From NCBI GenBank assembly GCA_934045905.1, contig OW203762.1:21484345-21548344 (forward strand): a stretch of 64,000 bases of DNA. Direction: 5' to 3'. The notes beneath the pieces were generated by a model. It saw only the letters and a list, made by a program, of their open reading frames with translations. It did not search any database and was not told the DNA's origin. The stretch comes from Leuctra nigra. Its lineage: Eukaryota; Arthropoda; Insecta; Plecoptera; Leuctridae. Shown one piece after another: positions 12,521 to 25,348 of this stretch. The position numbers and the translations under genes were made by a program. Position 1 is the stretch's first letter, and every line of letters begins with the position of its first letter.

Positions 12521-12694
12521 AAATTGAAATATGGTTTTTACTGATTCCCTCAGTTGCTCAGTTCGGTAAGTTGCTAACGCAGCTTATATTGGAACACTCG
12601 ATAGCTCAGCTGGTAGAGCATCTGACTGAATATCGGAAGGTTGTGTGTTCGAGTCCCACTCAAGGAAAATCTTTTCACATTGCAGTTGGTATTT
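12521..12694 (+). mobile_element. tRNA-derived SINE, copy 2
   Basis: Almost identical to the copy at 10850 and in the same monomer position with the same flanks. It therefore arose by array amplification, not a new insertion. The tRNA-like part is at 12595-12666. Confidence 0.75.
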
Positions 12695-13524
12695 ATTACG
12701 GTACATGTTTGGTAAAATTACAATAATGTAGGTACCTGTAAAATCACACTACATGTATGTGTAAATTTACAGAGAATATTCTAGCGTCTATCAGGCAAGC
12801 AGAGGGATGAAGTTTTATAAACGAGATACGGTACATTTTTGGTAAAATTACAATAATGAACCTGTAAAATTACAAAGTCGTGTAGGTATACGTAAAATAA
12901 CCCTACATGTATGTGTAAATTTACAGAGAATATTCTAGCGTCTATCAGGCAAGCAGAGGGATGAAGATTTATAAACGAGATAACGGTACATGTTTGGTAA
13001 AATTATAATAATGTACCTGTAAAACCACCCTACATGTATGTGTAAATTTACAGAGAATATTCTAGCGTCTATCAGGCAAGCAGGGGGATGAGGAGTTATA
13101 AACGAGATTAGGGTACATGTTTGGTAAAATTACAAAAATGTACCTGTAAAATCACATTACATGTATGTGTAAATTTACAGAAAATATTCTAGCGTCTATC
13201 AGGCAAGCAGAGGGATGAGAAGTTATAAACGAGATTACGGTATATGTTTGGTAAAATTACAATAATGAACCTGTAAAATTACAAAGTCGTGTATACGTTA
13301 AATAACCCTACATGTATGTGTAAACTTACATAGAATATTCTAGCGTCTATCAGGCAAGCAGAGGGATGAGGAGTTATAAACGAGATTACGGTACATGTTT
13401 GGTAAAATTACAATAATGTACCTGTAAAATCACACTACATGTATGTGTAAATTTACAGAGAATATTCTAGCTTCTATCAGGCAAGCAGAGGGATGAGGAG
13501 TTAAAAACGAGATTACGGTATATG

Positions 13525-13698
13525 AAATTGAAATATGGTTTTTACTGATTCCCTCAGTTGCTCAGTTCGGTAAGTTGCTAACGCAGCTTATATTGGAACA
13601 CTCGATAGCTCAGCTGGTAGAGCATCTGACTGAATATCGGAAGGTTGTGTGTTCGAGTCCCACTCAAGGAAAATCTTTTCACATTGCAGTTGGTATTT
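13525..13698 (+). mobile_element. tRNA-derived SINE, copy 3
   Basis: Same insertion site and flanks as the other copies. The tRNA-like part is at 13599-13670. Confidence 0.75.
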
Positions 13699-14662
13699 AT
13701 TACGGTACATGTTTGGTAAAATTACAATAATGTAGGTACCTGTAAAATCACACTACATGTATGTGTAAATTTACAGAGAATATTCTAGCGTCTATCAGGC
13801 AAGCAGGGGGATGAGGAGTTATAAACGAGATTACGGTACATGTTTGGTAAAATTACAATAATGTACCTGTAAAATCAGATCACCCTACATGTACGTGTAA
13901 GTTTACAGAGAATATTCTAGCGTCTATCAGGCAAGCAGAGGGATGAGAAGATATAAACGAGATTACGATACATGTTTGGTAAAATTACAATAATGTGCCT
14001 GTAAAATCACACTACATGTATGTGTAAATTTACAGAGAATATTCTAGCGTCTATTCGGCAAGCAGGAGGATGAGGAGTTATAAACGAGATTACGGTACAT
14101 GTTTGTTCTAAAATTACAATAATGTACCTGTAAAATTACAAAGTCGTGTATCCGTAAAATAACCCTACATGTATGTGTAAATTTAGAGAAAATATTCTAG
14201 CGTCTTTCAGGTAAGCAGAGGGATGAGGAGTTATAAACGAGATTAGGTAAGATCATGAGGTAAAATTACAATAATGGACCTGTAAAATTACAAAGCCGTG
14301 TATACGTAAAATAACCCTACATGTATGTGTACATTTATACAGAGAATATTCTAGCGTCTATCAGGCAAGCAGAGGGATAAGGAGTTATAAACGAGATTAC
14401 GGTACATGTTTGGTAAAATTACAATAATGTACCTGTAAAATCACACTACATGTATGTGTAAATTTACAGAGAATATTCTAGCGTCTATCAGGCAAGCAGA
14501 GGGATGAAGAGTTATAAACGAGATTACGGTACGGTTTTGGTAAAATTACAATAATGAACCTGTAAAATCACACTACATGTATGTGTAAATTTACAGAGAA
14601 TATTCTAGCTTCTATCAGGCAAGCAGAGGGATGAGGAGTTAAAAACGAGATTACGGTATATG

Positions 14663-14830
14663 AAATATGGTTTTTACTGATTCCCTCAGTTGCTCAGTTC
14701 GGTAAGTTGCAAACGCAGCTTTTATTGGAACACTCGATAGCTCAGCTGGTAGAGCATCTGACTGAATATCGGAAGGTCGTGTGTTCGAGTCCCACTCGAG
14801 GAAAATCTTTTCACATTGCAGTTGGTATTT
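14663..14830 (+). mobile_element. tRNA-derived SINE, copy 4 (best-preserved tRNA fold)
   Basis: Six bp shorter at the 5' side than the other copies. The tRNA-like part at 14731-14802 has CTCGA/TCGAG pairing in the acceptor stem, which the other copies have lost at one position. This makes it closest to the founder. Confidence 0.75.
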
Positions 14831-15898
14831 ATTACGGTACATGTTTGGTAAAATTACAATAATGTAGGTACCTGTAAAATCACACTACATGTATGTGTAA
14901 ATTTACAGAGAATATTCTAGCGTCTATCAGGCAAGCAGAGGGATGAAGAGTTATAAACGAGATTATGGTACATGTTTGGTAAAATTACAATAATGTGCCT
15001 GTAAAATCACCCTACATGTATGTGTAAATTTACAAAGAATATTCTAGCGTCTATCAGGCAAGCAGGGGGATAAGGAGTTATAAACAAGATTACGGTACAT
15101 GTTTGGTACGAAAATTACTATAATGTACCTGTAAAATTACAAAGTCGTGTATACGTAAAATAACCCTACATTTAAGTGTAAATTTACAGAGAATATTCTA
15201 GCGTCTATCAGGCAAGCAGGGGGATGAGGAGTTATAAACGAGATTACGGTACATGTTTGGTAAAATTACAATAATGTACCTGTAAAATCACCCTTCATGT
15301 ATGTGTAAATTTACAGAGAATATTCTAGCGTCTATCAGGCAAGCAGAGGGATGAGAAGTTATAAACGAGATTACGGTATATGTTTGGTAAAATTACAATA
15401 ATGAACCTGTAAAATTACTAGTGATGTGGATTTTACCGTAAATTTTTTTCTCGGTAAATTTACCGGTAAATTTACCGTAAATTTACCGTCGGGCGGTAAA
15501 TTTTTTTATTTTTGTCTAATTCAGGAATCGTGCTATTGGCTCTTAAAATAATTGTTTTAAAAGTGTTTTGGGGGTGCCAAATGTGTATTAAGTGATCAGG
15601 AAATGAAGGGGATGCCGTGGTTCTTCCAAGTGATTTCTTTTTGCATCGTTTGGTCTTCACACTCTAAAATTTAATAAAATTAATTACTTGCACATAATTA
15701 AAGCTCAATAAATTAAATACTGCCATAATGGAGAACGTTACTGCCCCTGTTACACTCTCAAAACGTTATTTTTTATTATAATTAACAATATTTATTTATC
15801 GAATTCAACGTTTTTTGTTTCCACATAAATTATATGGGTGTAGACTTATCCAACAATACACTTTAAAGAACCATTTGCTTCCCCTTATCTTCCCCAGG

Positions 15899-16212
15899 AG
15901 GCCAAGTCTTGAAACTTACGCCTTCAGGACGCAAACGCTCTAGGACGTCATAAAGTCCCATTTACTGTAAGAATGACGACCTTGAAATCTACCTTTAACT
16001 GTTTAGCTTAATTTTGAATAAGGTTGTATGACTGTATAATATCTGTAATAATAATTATAATGTTAATAAATTGTTTACAATAGATTGCTTGATGCCAATC
16101 AAATAAGTGGCTTGACTTTATGTTTCAATGTCGATCACTCTTACAGTAAATGGGACTTTATGACGTCCGAAAGCGTTTGCGTCCTGAAAGCGTAAGTTTC
16201 AAGACTTGGCCT
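15899..16212. mobile_element. MITE, 314 bp, 5-bp target duplication, nested in hAT copy A
   Basis: Long inverted repeats begin AGGCCAAGTCTTGAAACTTA and end with its complement. CCAGG is duplicated at 15894-15898 and 16213-16217. It is absent from hAT copy B, whose sequence runs through a single CCAGG. The size difference between copies (319 bp) equals this element plus its 5-bp duplication. Confidence 0.85.
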
Positions 16213-16547
16213 CCAGGTATTTTTACAGTCATTTCCAAGTTGCAATTTAAATAATACCTTCATTTAAAACAAATCATACAAATTTTGCATTTTTGTTTAT
16301 ACTTTGAATATTTGCACACTTCTCTGCTATGAAACCAAAGAAAATATATGAAGAAACACTTCTATGGAAATCAAGTACAATTTAACTCTACCTACAGAAA
16401 ATGAAGATAAAATGAAATAAAATAATAGATAAAATAAAGTTAAAATTCATGAAATAAAATGAACATTTTCTGCATATTTCTACCTACAAAATCGACATTG
16501 GTCAACATTTCACTTTGGAATAGGTAATTAAAAAAAACATAACAATA

Positions 16548-16730
16548 GACCACATTTTAAATTATCTAGTTAGCTCTGCTTTTCAATAAATTTCATATGC
16601 AGTACTGTGATCCTAATATCTATTCATGTTATTATCCATTGTTGAAAAACACTAATAGATATGAGGATCACGGTACTGCATATGAAATTTTTTGAAAAGC
16701 AGAGCTAACTAGATAATTTAAAATGTGGTC
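16548..16730. mobile_element. Hairpin MITE, 183 bp, TA target, nested in hAT copy A
   Basis: Near-perfect inverted repeats (GACCACATTTTAAATTATCT inward) flanked by TA on both sides. The TA target suggests a Tc1/mariner-type source. The same element is in copy B at 18706-18888, so it predates the duplication. Confidence 0.75.
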
Positions 16731-17895
16731 TATTTCAAATTCATAAAACTTATGTATGAACACCTACAAATCAACATGGACAACATTTCACTTAACTGTG
16801 AGGTCTACTTGATATCCCTGAAAGTATTTCCCTACTTTGTCCTTGGTTTCACATCGGAGAATGTGTGCAATAAATAGCCAATAGGTACATTGTATAAAGC
16901 AACATTTTAATGATATTCACTAGATCCCTCCACTTCTCATTTAAAGTGTAAATTTCACTGTTTCCTTGACCTATGCACTTGGCTGATTCCATAGAATATA
17001 ATGATGATAATTTTGAAAATTTTAACATGGTAAAATTTATTTGGTAAATTTACGGTAAATTTACCGACTCACATCACTAAAAATTACAAAGTCGTGTATA
17101 CGTTAAATAACCCTACATGTATGTGTAAATTTACATAGGATATTCTAGCGTCTATCAGGCAAGCAGAGGGATGAGGAGTTATAAACGAGATTACGGTACA
17201 TGTTTGGTTAAATTACAATCATGTAAAATTACAAAGCCGTGCATACGTAAAATAACCCTACATGTATGTGTAAATTTACAGAGAATATTCTAGCGTCTAT
17301 CAGGCAAGCAGAGGGATGAAGAGTTATAAACGAGATAACGGTACATGTTTGGTAAAATAACAATAAAATGTGCCTGTAAAATCACCCTACATGTATGTGT
17401 AAATTTACAGAGAATATTCTAGCGTCTATCAGGCAAGCAGGGGGATGAAGAGTTATAAACGAGATTACGGTACATGTTTGGTAAAATAACAATAAAATGT
17501 GCCTGTAAAATCACCCTACATGTATGTGTAAATTTACAAAGAATATTCTAGCGTCTATCAGGCAAGCAGGGGGATGAGGAGTTATAAACGAGATTACGGT
17601 ACATGTTTGGTAAAATTACAATAATGTACCTGTAAAATCACCCTTCATGTATGTGTAAGGTTACAGAGAATATTCTAGCGTCTATCAGGCAAGCAGGGGG
17701 ATGAGGAGTTATAAACGAGATTACGGTACATGTTTGGTAAAATTACAAAAATGTACCTGTAAAATCACATTACATGTATGTGTAAATTTACAGAAAATAT
17801 TCTAGCGTCTATCAGGCAAGCAGAGGGATGAGAAGTTATAAACGAGATTACGGTATATGTTTGGTAAAATTACAATAATGAACCTGTAAAATTAC

Positions 17896-19237
17896 TAGTG
17901 ATGTGGATTTTACCGTAAATTTTTTTCTCGGTAAATTTACCGGTAAATTTACCGTAAATTTACCGTCGGGCGGTAAATTTTTTTATTTTTGTCTAATTCA
18001 GGAATCGTGCTATTGGCTCTTAAAATAATTGTTTTAAAAGTGTTTTGGGGGTGCCAAATGTGTATTAAGTGATCAGGAAATGAAGGGGATGCCGTGGTTC
18101 TTCCAAGTGATTTCTTTTTGCATCGTTTGGTCTTCACACTCTAAAATTTAATAAAATTAATTACTTGCACATAATTAAAGCTCAATAAATTAAATACTGC
18201 CATAATGGAGAACGTTACTGCCCCTGTTACACTCTCAAAACGTTATTTATTATTATAATTAACAATATTTATTTATCGAATTCAACGTTTTTTGTTTCCA
18301 CATAAATTATATGGGTGTAGACTTATCCAACAATACACTTTAAAGAACCATTTGCTTCCCCTTATCTTCCCCAGGTATTTTTACAGTCATTTCCAAGTTG
18401 CAATTTAAATAATACCTTCATTTAAAACAAATCATACAAATTTTGCATTTTTGTTTATACTTTGAATATTTGCACACTTCTCTGCTATGAAACCAAAGAA
18501 AATATATGAAGAAACACTTCTATGGAAATCAAGTACAATTTAACTCTACCTACAGAAAATGAAGATAAAATGAAATAAAATAATAGATAAAATAAAGTTA
18601 AAATTCATGAAATAAAATGAACATTTTCTGCATATTTCTACCTACAAAATCGACATTGGTCAACATTTCACTTTGGTATAGGTAATTAAAAAAAACATAA
18701 CAATAGACCACATTTTAAATTATCTAGTTAGCTCTGCTTTTCAATAAATTTCATATGCAGTACTGTGATCCTAATATCTATTCATGTTATTATCCATTGT
18801 TGAAAAACACTAATAGATATGAGGATCACGGTACTGCATATGAAATTTTTTGAAAAGCAGAGCTAACTAGATAATTTAAAATGTGGTCTATTTCAAATTC
18901 ATAAAACTTATGTATGAACACCTACAAATCAACATGGACTACATTTCACTTAACTGTGAGGTCTACTTGATATCCCTGAAAGTATTTCCCTACTTTGTCC
19001 TTGGTTTCACATCGGAGAATGTGTGCAATAAATAGCCAATAGGTACATTGTATAAAGCAACATTTTAATGATATTCACTAGATCCCTCCACTTCTCATTT
19101 AAAGTGTAAATTTCACTGTTTCCTTGGCCTATGCACTTGGCTGATTCCATAGAATATAATGATGATAATTTTGAAAATTTTAACATGGTAAAATTTATTT
19201 GGTAAATTTACGGTAAATTTACCGACTCACATCACTA
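17896..19237. mobile_element. hAT-like element, copy B (1342 bp)
   Basis: Same ends, same 8-bp flank AAAATTAC (17888-17895, 19238-19245) and same interior as copy A, without the 314-bp MITE. Identical flanks show that it was copied with its satellite surroundings and did not transpose again. The TA-flanked hairpin MITE lies at 18706-18888. Confidence 0.85.
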
Positions 19238-20414
19238 AAAATTACAAAGTCGTGTATACGTTAAATAACCCTACATGTATGTGTAAATTTACATAGGATA
19301 TTCTAGTGTCTATCAGGCAAGCAGAGGGATGAGGAGTTATAAACGAGATTACGGTACATGTTTGGTAAAATTACAATAATGTACCTGTAAAATCACACTA
19401 CATGTATGTGTAAATTTACAGAGAATATTCTAGCGTCTATCAGGCAAGCAGGGGGATGAGGAGTTATAAACGAGATTACGGTACATGTTTGGTAAAATTA
19501 CAATAATGTACCTGTAAAATCAGATCACCCTACATGTACGTGTAAGTTTACAGAGAATATTCTAGCGTCTATCAGGCAAGCAGAGGGATGAGGAGTTATA
19601 AACGAGATTACGGTACATGTTTGGTAAAATTACAATAATGTACCTGTAAAATCACACTACATGTATGTGTAAATTTACAGAGAATATTCTAGCGTCTATC
19701 AGGCAAGCAGGGGGATGAGGAGTTATAAACGAGATTACGGTACATGTTTGGTAAAATTACAATAATGTACCTGTAAAATCACATTACATGTATGTGTAAA
19801 TTTACAGAGAATATTCTAGCTTCTATCAGGCAAGCAGGGGGATGAGGAGTTATAAACGAGATTACGGTACATGTTTGGTAAAATTACAATAATGTACCTG
19901 TAAAATCAGATCACCCTACATGTACGTGTAAGTTTACAGAGAATATTCTAGCGTCTATCAGGCAAGCAGAGGGATGAGGAGTTATAAACGAGATTACGGT
20001 ACATGTTTGGTAAAATTACAATAATGTGCCTGTAAAATCACACTACATGTATGTGTAAATTTACAGAGAATATTCTAGCGTCTATCAGGCAAGCAGAGGG
20101 ATGAGAAGTTATTAACGAGATTACGGTACATGTTTGGTAAAATTACAATAATGTACCTGTAAAATCACCCTACTTGTGTGTGTAAATTTACAGAGAATAT
20201 TCTAGCGTCTATCAGGCAAGCAGGGGGATGAGGAGTTATAAACGAGATTAGGTAAAATCATGAGGTAAAATTACAATAATGGACCTGTAAAATTACAAAG
20301 CCGTGTATACGTAAAATAACCCTACATGTGTGTGTATAAATGTACAGAGAATATTCTAGCGTCTATCAGGCAAGCAGAGGGATGAGGAGTAATAAACGAG
20401 ATTACGGTACAATG

Positions 20415-21130
20415 CAGTGGCGTAGGAACCGGAAGGGGGGGGGGGGGGGCAAGGGGGGTAATGTCCTCCCCCCCAACTTTCAGGGAAGAGGGGCAAAGGG
20501 GGGCAAAAACATTATATTTTTTTTACATAGTAGTAATTTGAGAATTTAAATGATCAAAATTCATATTGAAATTCAAAAATTTTCCGAGCCTGCACGGCCC
20601 AGATCCGTGTATTATTCTAATGCCCTCCCCCAGACTCAAATTGGACCTGAGGTTGTAATATTTTAACTTCTACTATTACCTACCTTACTACAAAAATCCC
20701 CAGCATACGAAACTAGATTTACAGCTAAAAAGAAGTGTCAAGAATATTTGAAAACATTTAAAAATATTATTTTTTTAAATGCTTCATGACACTTCTTCAT
20801 TTATTGTAAATCTAGTTGCGTATGCTGTGGATTTTTATGGTCTTGAAGGTAAGTATTAGTGGTACTTCTAGTTCTTTAAAAGTACGTAATTAATTAGAAA
20901 TTGGTCATCAATTAGTATTTGACATTTTTTTTGAATTTTTCACTACCATTTTAGTAATATTTAAAACGATGTAAAATAGCCTTTCTACGCCATTTCAACT
21001 TCTAATTTCCCAAAATTTTCGCCGCCGGCGGCTGGGGCTAACGCCCCAGACCCCCTTTTGTTGACGAAAATGTCTTTTCTGGCGTGACCTCCTTGCTCCC
21101 CCTAATTTCGAAAACGTTCCTACGCCACTG
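20415..21130. mobile_element. Non-autonomous hAT element, 716 bp, at the right edge of the satellite
   Basis: Ends CAGTGGCGTAGGAAC and GTTCCTACGCCACTG with the 8-bp duplication GTACAATG at 20407-20414 and 21131-21138. Inside are a G-homopolymer run near the left end and an imperfect hairpin at about 20694-20840 (CTAGATTTACA...TGTAAATCTAG). Confidence 0.85.
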
Positions 21131-21260
21131 GTACAATGTTTCATAAAATTACAATAATGGACCTGTAAAATTACGCAAAATAATTTAATAACACTACATG
21201 ACGTATGTGTAAAATTTCACATATAATATTCTAGCTTCTGTTAATCCAGCAGGAGGATTT
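21131..21260. repeat. Terminal, diverged satellite monomer
   Basis: Continues the satellite beyond the hAT insertion (AAAATTACAATAATGGACCT, then ATAATATTCTAGCTTCTG) with more mismatches than inner monomers, as expected at an array edge. Confidence 0.7.
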
Positions 21261-21262
21261 TA

Positions 21263-21640
21263 AGTTGGTCGGTCAAACAGCATCTTTCACAAGAAAGATG
21301 ATTTTAAATTTTAACCAATGGGAGGATTTGGCTGAAACTTTGTACGTTTGGGGTCGGGGACAATATTGGTCGTAATGACTTGTCAAAATTTCAAATTGAT
21401 CGGACCTTGGATCGGACCAACCAGTCGAAAGTTAATTTATTTTACATTTAAAGCAATCAGCGGTTTAAAAAAAATAGGATCTGCAATGCCCAGAAATGGT
21501 CAGTACATTGAGCAAAATTTCAGCTCGATCGAAGAAAAACTGCGACCTGTATAGCCTCAGAAACAGAAAAAAATACGAAATAAACAGTGATCCGTCTCAA
21601 AAGAGCCAAACAGAGTAGCTCGCTTCGCTCGCTCAAAAAT
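21263..21640 (+). mobile_element. Dispersed repeat family F, 5'-truncated copy
   Basis: Shares AACCAATGGGAGGATTTGGC, AAATTTCAAATTGATCGGAC and the end GCTCGCTTCGCTCGCTCAA with the longer copies at 34076 and 50195. Confidence 0.65.
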
Positions 21641-22057
21641 CGTCGGATCGGAAAAATACCATATACATAAAGATTGAACTTATGATCTTGTTTTCAAATA
21701 ATGTAAAAGCACGCACCGCACATTAACAAATATCGTTCATTATACCTCCTACATTCTGTTTTCGAAAGTATGTAAATCAGCAACTCTCAGACATTTGCAT
21801 GGAATACAAACGATCATTTTCCAATCAAATTTCAACTTGATCGGACAAAATGGTTCATTGTCAATTTTTTCAACCAATCAGAGAATGAATTTTCTTCTCT
21901 AATAATGGCATTATAATGATGCGCAAAACTACCAATCCTGGGCGCGTGCGTGTAACAAAAAAATCAGAGAATGAGTGCCGTAAGAGTCTATCAGTTCCTA
22001 TACTAATATAGGAATTAGTGTGTCCATCCTCTAAAAACATAAAGCTCTGTATTCAAG

Positions 22058-22215
22058 TATTCAAGTATTCTTTATTGTTGTTGAAATCAGTACATGGTCA
22101 CTTAAAAATTCTACCCCATAGTAAGAAGGAACTTCTTGTGTCGGGGTAGGGTTTACTTAAAATTAAGAAACTATAAATTATAAAATTAAAACATTTACAC
22201 TAGAACATCTCGATA
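22058..22215 (-). mobile_element. Probable LINE 3' tail
   Basis: Read on the minus strand, it has a stop-rich UTR-like segment (CCTACCCCGACACAAGAAG...) ending in AATAAAGAATACTTG with repeated GAATACTTG units. That is how a 5'-truncated LINE tail would look. No RT residues are present, so the class is uncertain. Confidence 0.4.
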
Positions 22216-25200
22216 ATTGTTTCTAATATTGATTAGGCTAACAGTACAGACATAGAGCTAAGAAGGGTTCTTACCTCTATGGTACAGATCTTGAGTAAAA
22301 TTAAATGTTACAGTCTTACAATATGATGATCATTTGTATCTCAATGAACAATGATAGAATTGAACAAAGGTTTAGGTACCTACCGGAGTACTTATTGCTG
22401 CGATATACGCTTACTTTTATTATAATATTAATGCAAGAGTATTTTCATGAAAATTCTGAAAGTACAAAGGTTTTAATTGAAGACGAGTGAGTACCTTTTA
22501 GAAAGTCTCCTAGTTTGAACAAGAAATAAAAATGATTTGGATGATATATAGTCGAATGATGAGGTACTTGTGAGTTGTGTGTGGTGTCGCTGCACATTAC
22601 CATCTCATAACCATCCTACCTGTGACTGTCCGTCTCATTAGCGATTCCTCGCACATTGGTGTTGATTACTGAATAAACAGTGGCTCATTATGAGTGTTAG
22701 TGCTACACGGGACGGTCGTGTCTTCAGTGTGGCAACTCTGTGGTAGAGGAACAGTTGAGAGTCCAGGGCGTTGGTAGAGCAGTTAGTTGAGACGGAGGTA
22801 AGTAGGGAAGTTAGATTAGTATGCCTCAATTGTTTGCAATAATTACATAATTAAACAATTAGCAGGTCAAAATAATTGAGTACGATAAATTTAAGAATAT
22901 TGGAATTTGAAAAGAACATTCGACTTATAGAATGTTGGTTAAAATATTTTATATTTTCTTAAAGGTTGTCTTGAAATAAGATTCGAAAAATTGATTTTGT
23001 GAAATTAAGGCTTTTACAGAAACAATGAGACCAGTTTCCGTGATGGGCGTAGTTTGTTTGACCCCCTTTTTAAATGCTGTAATCTATGCAATTTTTAATT
23101 GTAATTAATTCATTTCGTGCAAGTTTGGTCTGCGTACTCTAGTGTGGATTGATAATGTTAAATTACATTTTATACGGTTCGTATTTTTTGTTTTCAAATT
23201 CAAACTCAATTATTCTCGTTAGTCTAAGTTTCATAACTTTAAAATTACGAAATTTTAAGTTCCGTACAAAATTAATTCGAGTGCGGTAAAAAGGCATTGG
23301 GTGAATATTACGTCATAGACACGGCATAGAATCCGTTTTGTCTGGTCAGCTTCTCTAATCCTAAATTTCTACACACATCGCAAAATAAAACTCGCGAACA
23401 CCATAACCACGCCGCAGCCCATTTTCTTATCTTCAAAACTTCTGTTTTACATGCCTTTTCGGCACAGGTAAGGATAATAACGGAAGTAATAAAAGACTAA
23501 ATGTAAAGTGTCTATCTAACTTGTCCTCTGCTCCTTTATATGAACATTACGTGAAAGAATTCAAAACCCAACGCCGACTTCCTGTTTTGAATGACACTCG
23601 AATAGTATTCAACACATACTGCTCGCGTCAGTTGCCGCATCCTCATATGAACAATGACAAACTCCATTGAATATTACAGTCACGAGTTGAAAATAATAGT
23701 AACTGTTCAGGTGGCAAGCATCTTCTCCTGTGCATTACTAACAAGACTAGAACCTTTTGTCGACTTTTGGACCGCCTTGTTTGGCATCCATTAGGTGGAG
23801 GTGACGCATAGGTGGGCGTTGGCAGGTCCGCGATGTGGAGGTGGTCGACCAGAACGTCCTCAGAGTCCGAGGTGAAGTGAGGTGACGAACATGCTTTGAA
23901 GATTGGGATTAAGATCGTCCTGGGAAGGATTCTAAACTCGGAAGTGAAGGAGGCAAGATGTCGGCATAGCTGATTGGTTTTAAATTTCGGCTGTGCCACA
24001 TCGAGTCAACTAAACTTTCGTACAAACAACAAGGTCATCAAATAATACGCAAGATTGAGGATTGACGAAATTCCATTTATTTAACAATGTAATAAACAAC
24101 CAAGAAAACCAAGAAATACATAGGTAACAATGTCCACGACAACAGTCGGGGAAAGAAAGAGAAGAAGAGTGCAAGAAAGTGATATAAGTGAGGTGAGTAT
24201 AAATGAGGTTGATGTGGAAATTGATAAAAATCAAACCCTTTGGGTACATTTGGTAAACATTTAAACAAAAATTATTTCACAGAGTGGTCTCACATAGATA
24301 CTAAATCATATTACCTATACACACATACATATAAATTTCACTTGGTGACAACTTCATTTAGAATGAAAATTAATAAAAGACACACATTCCTTAATCACAA
24401 ATATGAAAGTACAGGTGGAAAATATCACGTTATTAAGTATTTTCTCTACACATCAGTGACGTCATAGCTTGGAATTGTACAGATAAATTGTTGGGCTCCT
24501 CAGACAAGAATGATTTTACAGGACAAATACACAACTAACAAAAATCAATTAAAATAAACCAGTGGCATTTCTGAACGCTCCTTTCATCATACTGATTTTC
24601 CTTTTCGTCTTGGTTGATCAAAGAATTATCTACAAAACGAAAACCAATTGCAATATGTCAAAATAGAACGAAAAAAATCATAGCAATAAAATGATCATTC
24701 AGACATCTGGTTATTTTCAGTTTATTTAAAAATGTCATTATAATTATTAATTTGTCACATCCCCAATATAGGGGTTTTAGTCTCTCTCCTATGTTCTAAA
24801 ATATAGAACGATTGAAATTGAACGCTATAGGCAATATTTTATTTCTAAGGTAATTTTAAAGATGTTATGGAGAGTCTCATACGTATAAATTTCTCAGCCT
24901 GATCACTTGTAATATTTTTGAAATATTTTTTAGCAAATAACAAGCATTTTAGATACATTTCAATTTGATTTCAAACTTAACAATGCATAATAAACATGAG
25001 TTAGGTCACGATATGGCCACCTTGTCAAAAGGCACTTGTTAGTTGACAATCTTTGGCAGTCCACTTTACAAACAGATACACAAGTTAGCACAAGTAACAC
25101 CAGGCACAGTGAACAATGGTTTGGTGTTTGATTATAGCAGTGATGTAAACTGTCAATACAACAGTATGATTAAAATGCTCGTTATCAGTTCAAGGTCAAA

Positions 25201-25342
25201 ACTCAACTCTAAAAGTCAAGTAAAAAATAAATAGTATTGTCTTATATTTATAATCGATGTGTGTGCCTGAGTTTTGAACTTACCAGCTAATATCTGTGAT
25301 TTTTAGTATTGCGATACTTTATAAACTAATAGGTACCTGCAG
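22216..25342. other. Intergenic, no gene recognised
   Basis: AT-rich with only short ORFs, none resembling a known family or having good splice context. The part at 23640-24000 is open for 118 codons on the minus strand, but its composition looks non-coding. Confidence 0.45.
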
Positions 25343-25348
25343 TTTATT
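25343..25348 (-). terminator. ERMP1: Candidate ERMP1 polyadenylation signal
   Basis: First AATAAA on the minus strand after the ERMP1 stop, about 680 nt downstream. No AATAAA or ATTAAA was seen between them. Confidence 0.35.

Larger units (their letters stand above)
15419..17079. mobile_element. hAT-like element, copy A (1661 bp) with two nested MITEs
   Basis: Ends TAGTGATGTG and CACATCACTA are flanked by the 8-bp duplication AAAATTAC (15411-15418 and 17080-17087). Subterminal regions are rich in the self-complementary 12-mer GGTAAATTTACC. A 62-codon ORF on the minus strand (15472-15660) matches nothing I know. Nested insertions are at 15899-16212 and 16548-16730. Confidence 0.85.
9936..20414. 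repeat. Satellite array, ~126-bp and ~155-bp monomers
   Basis: Tandem monomers built on TTTACAGAGAATATTCTAGC, CTATCAGGCAAGCAGAGGGA, TATAAACGAGATTACGG, GTACATGTTTGGTAAAATTA and TACATGTATGTGTAAA. The longer monomer adds an AAAGTCGTGTATACGTAAAA block. After removing inserted elements I estimate 45-55 monomers. Blocks of several monomers are themselves duplicated: the SINE-bearing monomer recurs at 10850, 12521, 13525 and 14663, and a block holding an hAT element recurs at 15.4 and 17.9 kb. No long ORF; no known function. Confidence 0.9.

Noticed and set aside
14651..14842. 63-codon ORF with WDSNTRPSDIQSDALPAELS
   Set aside because: This is the antisense translation of the tRNA-like SINE head, a common artefact.
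15472..15660. 62-codon ORF present identically at 17949-18137
   Set aside because: Lies inside both hAT copies and overlaps the GGTAAATTTACC subterminal repeats; not a transposase and no recognised domain.
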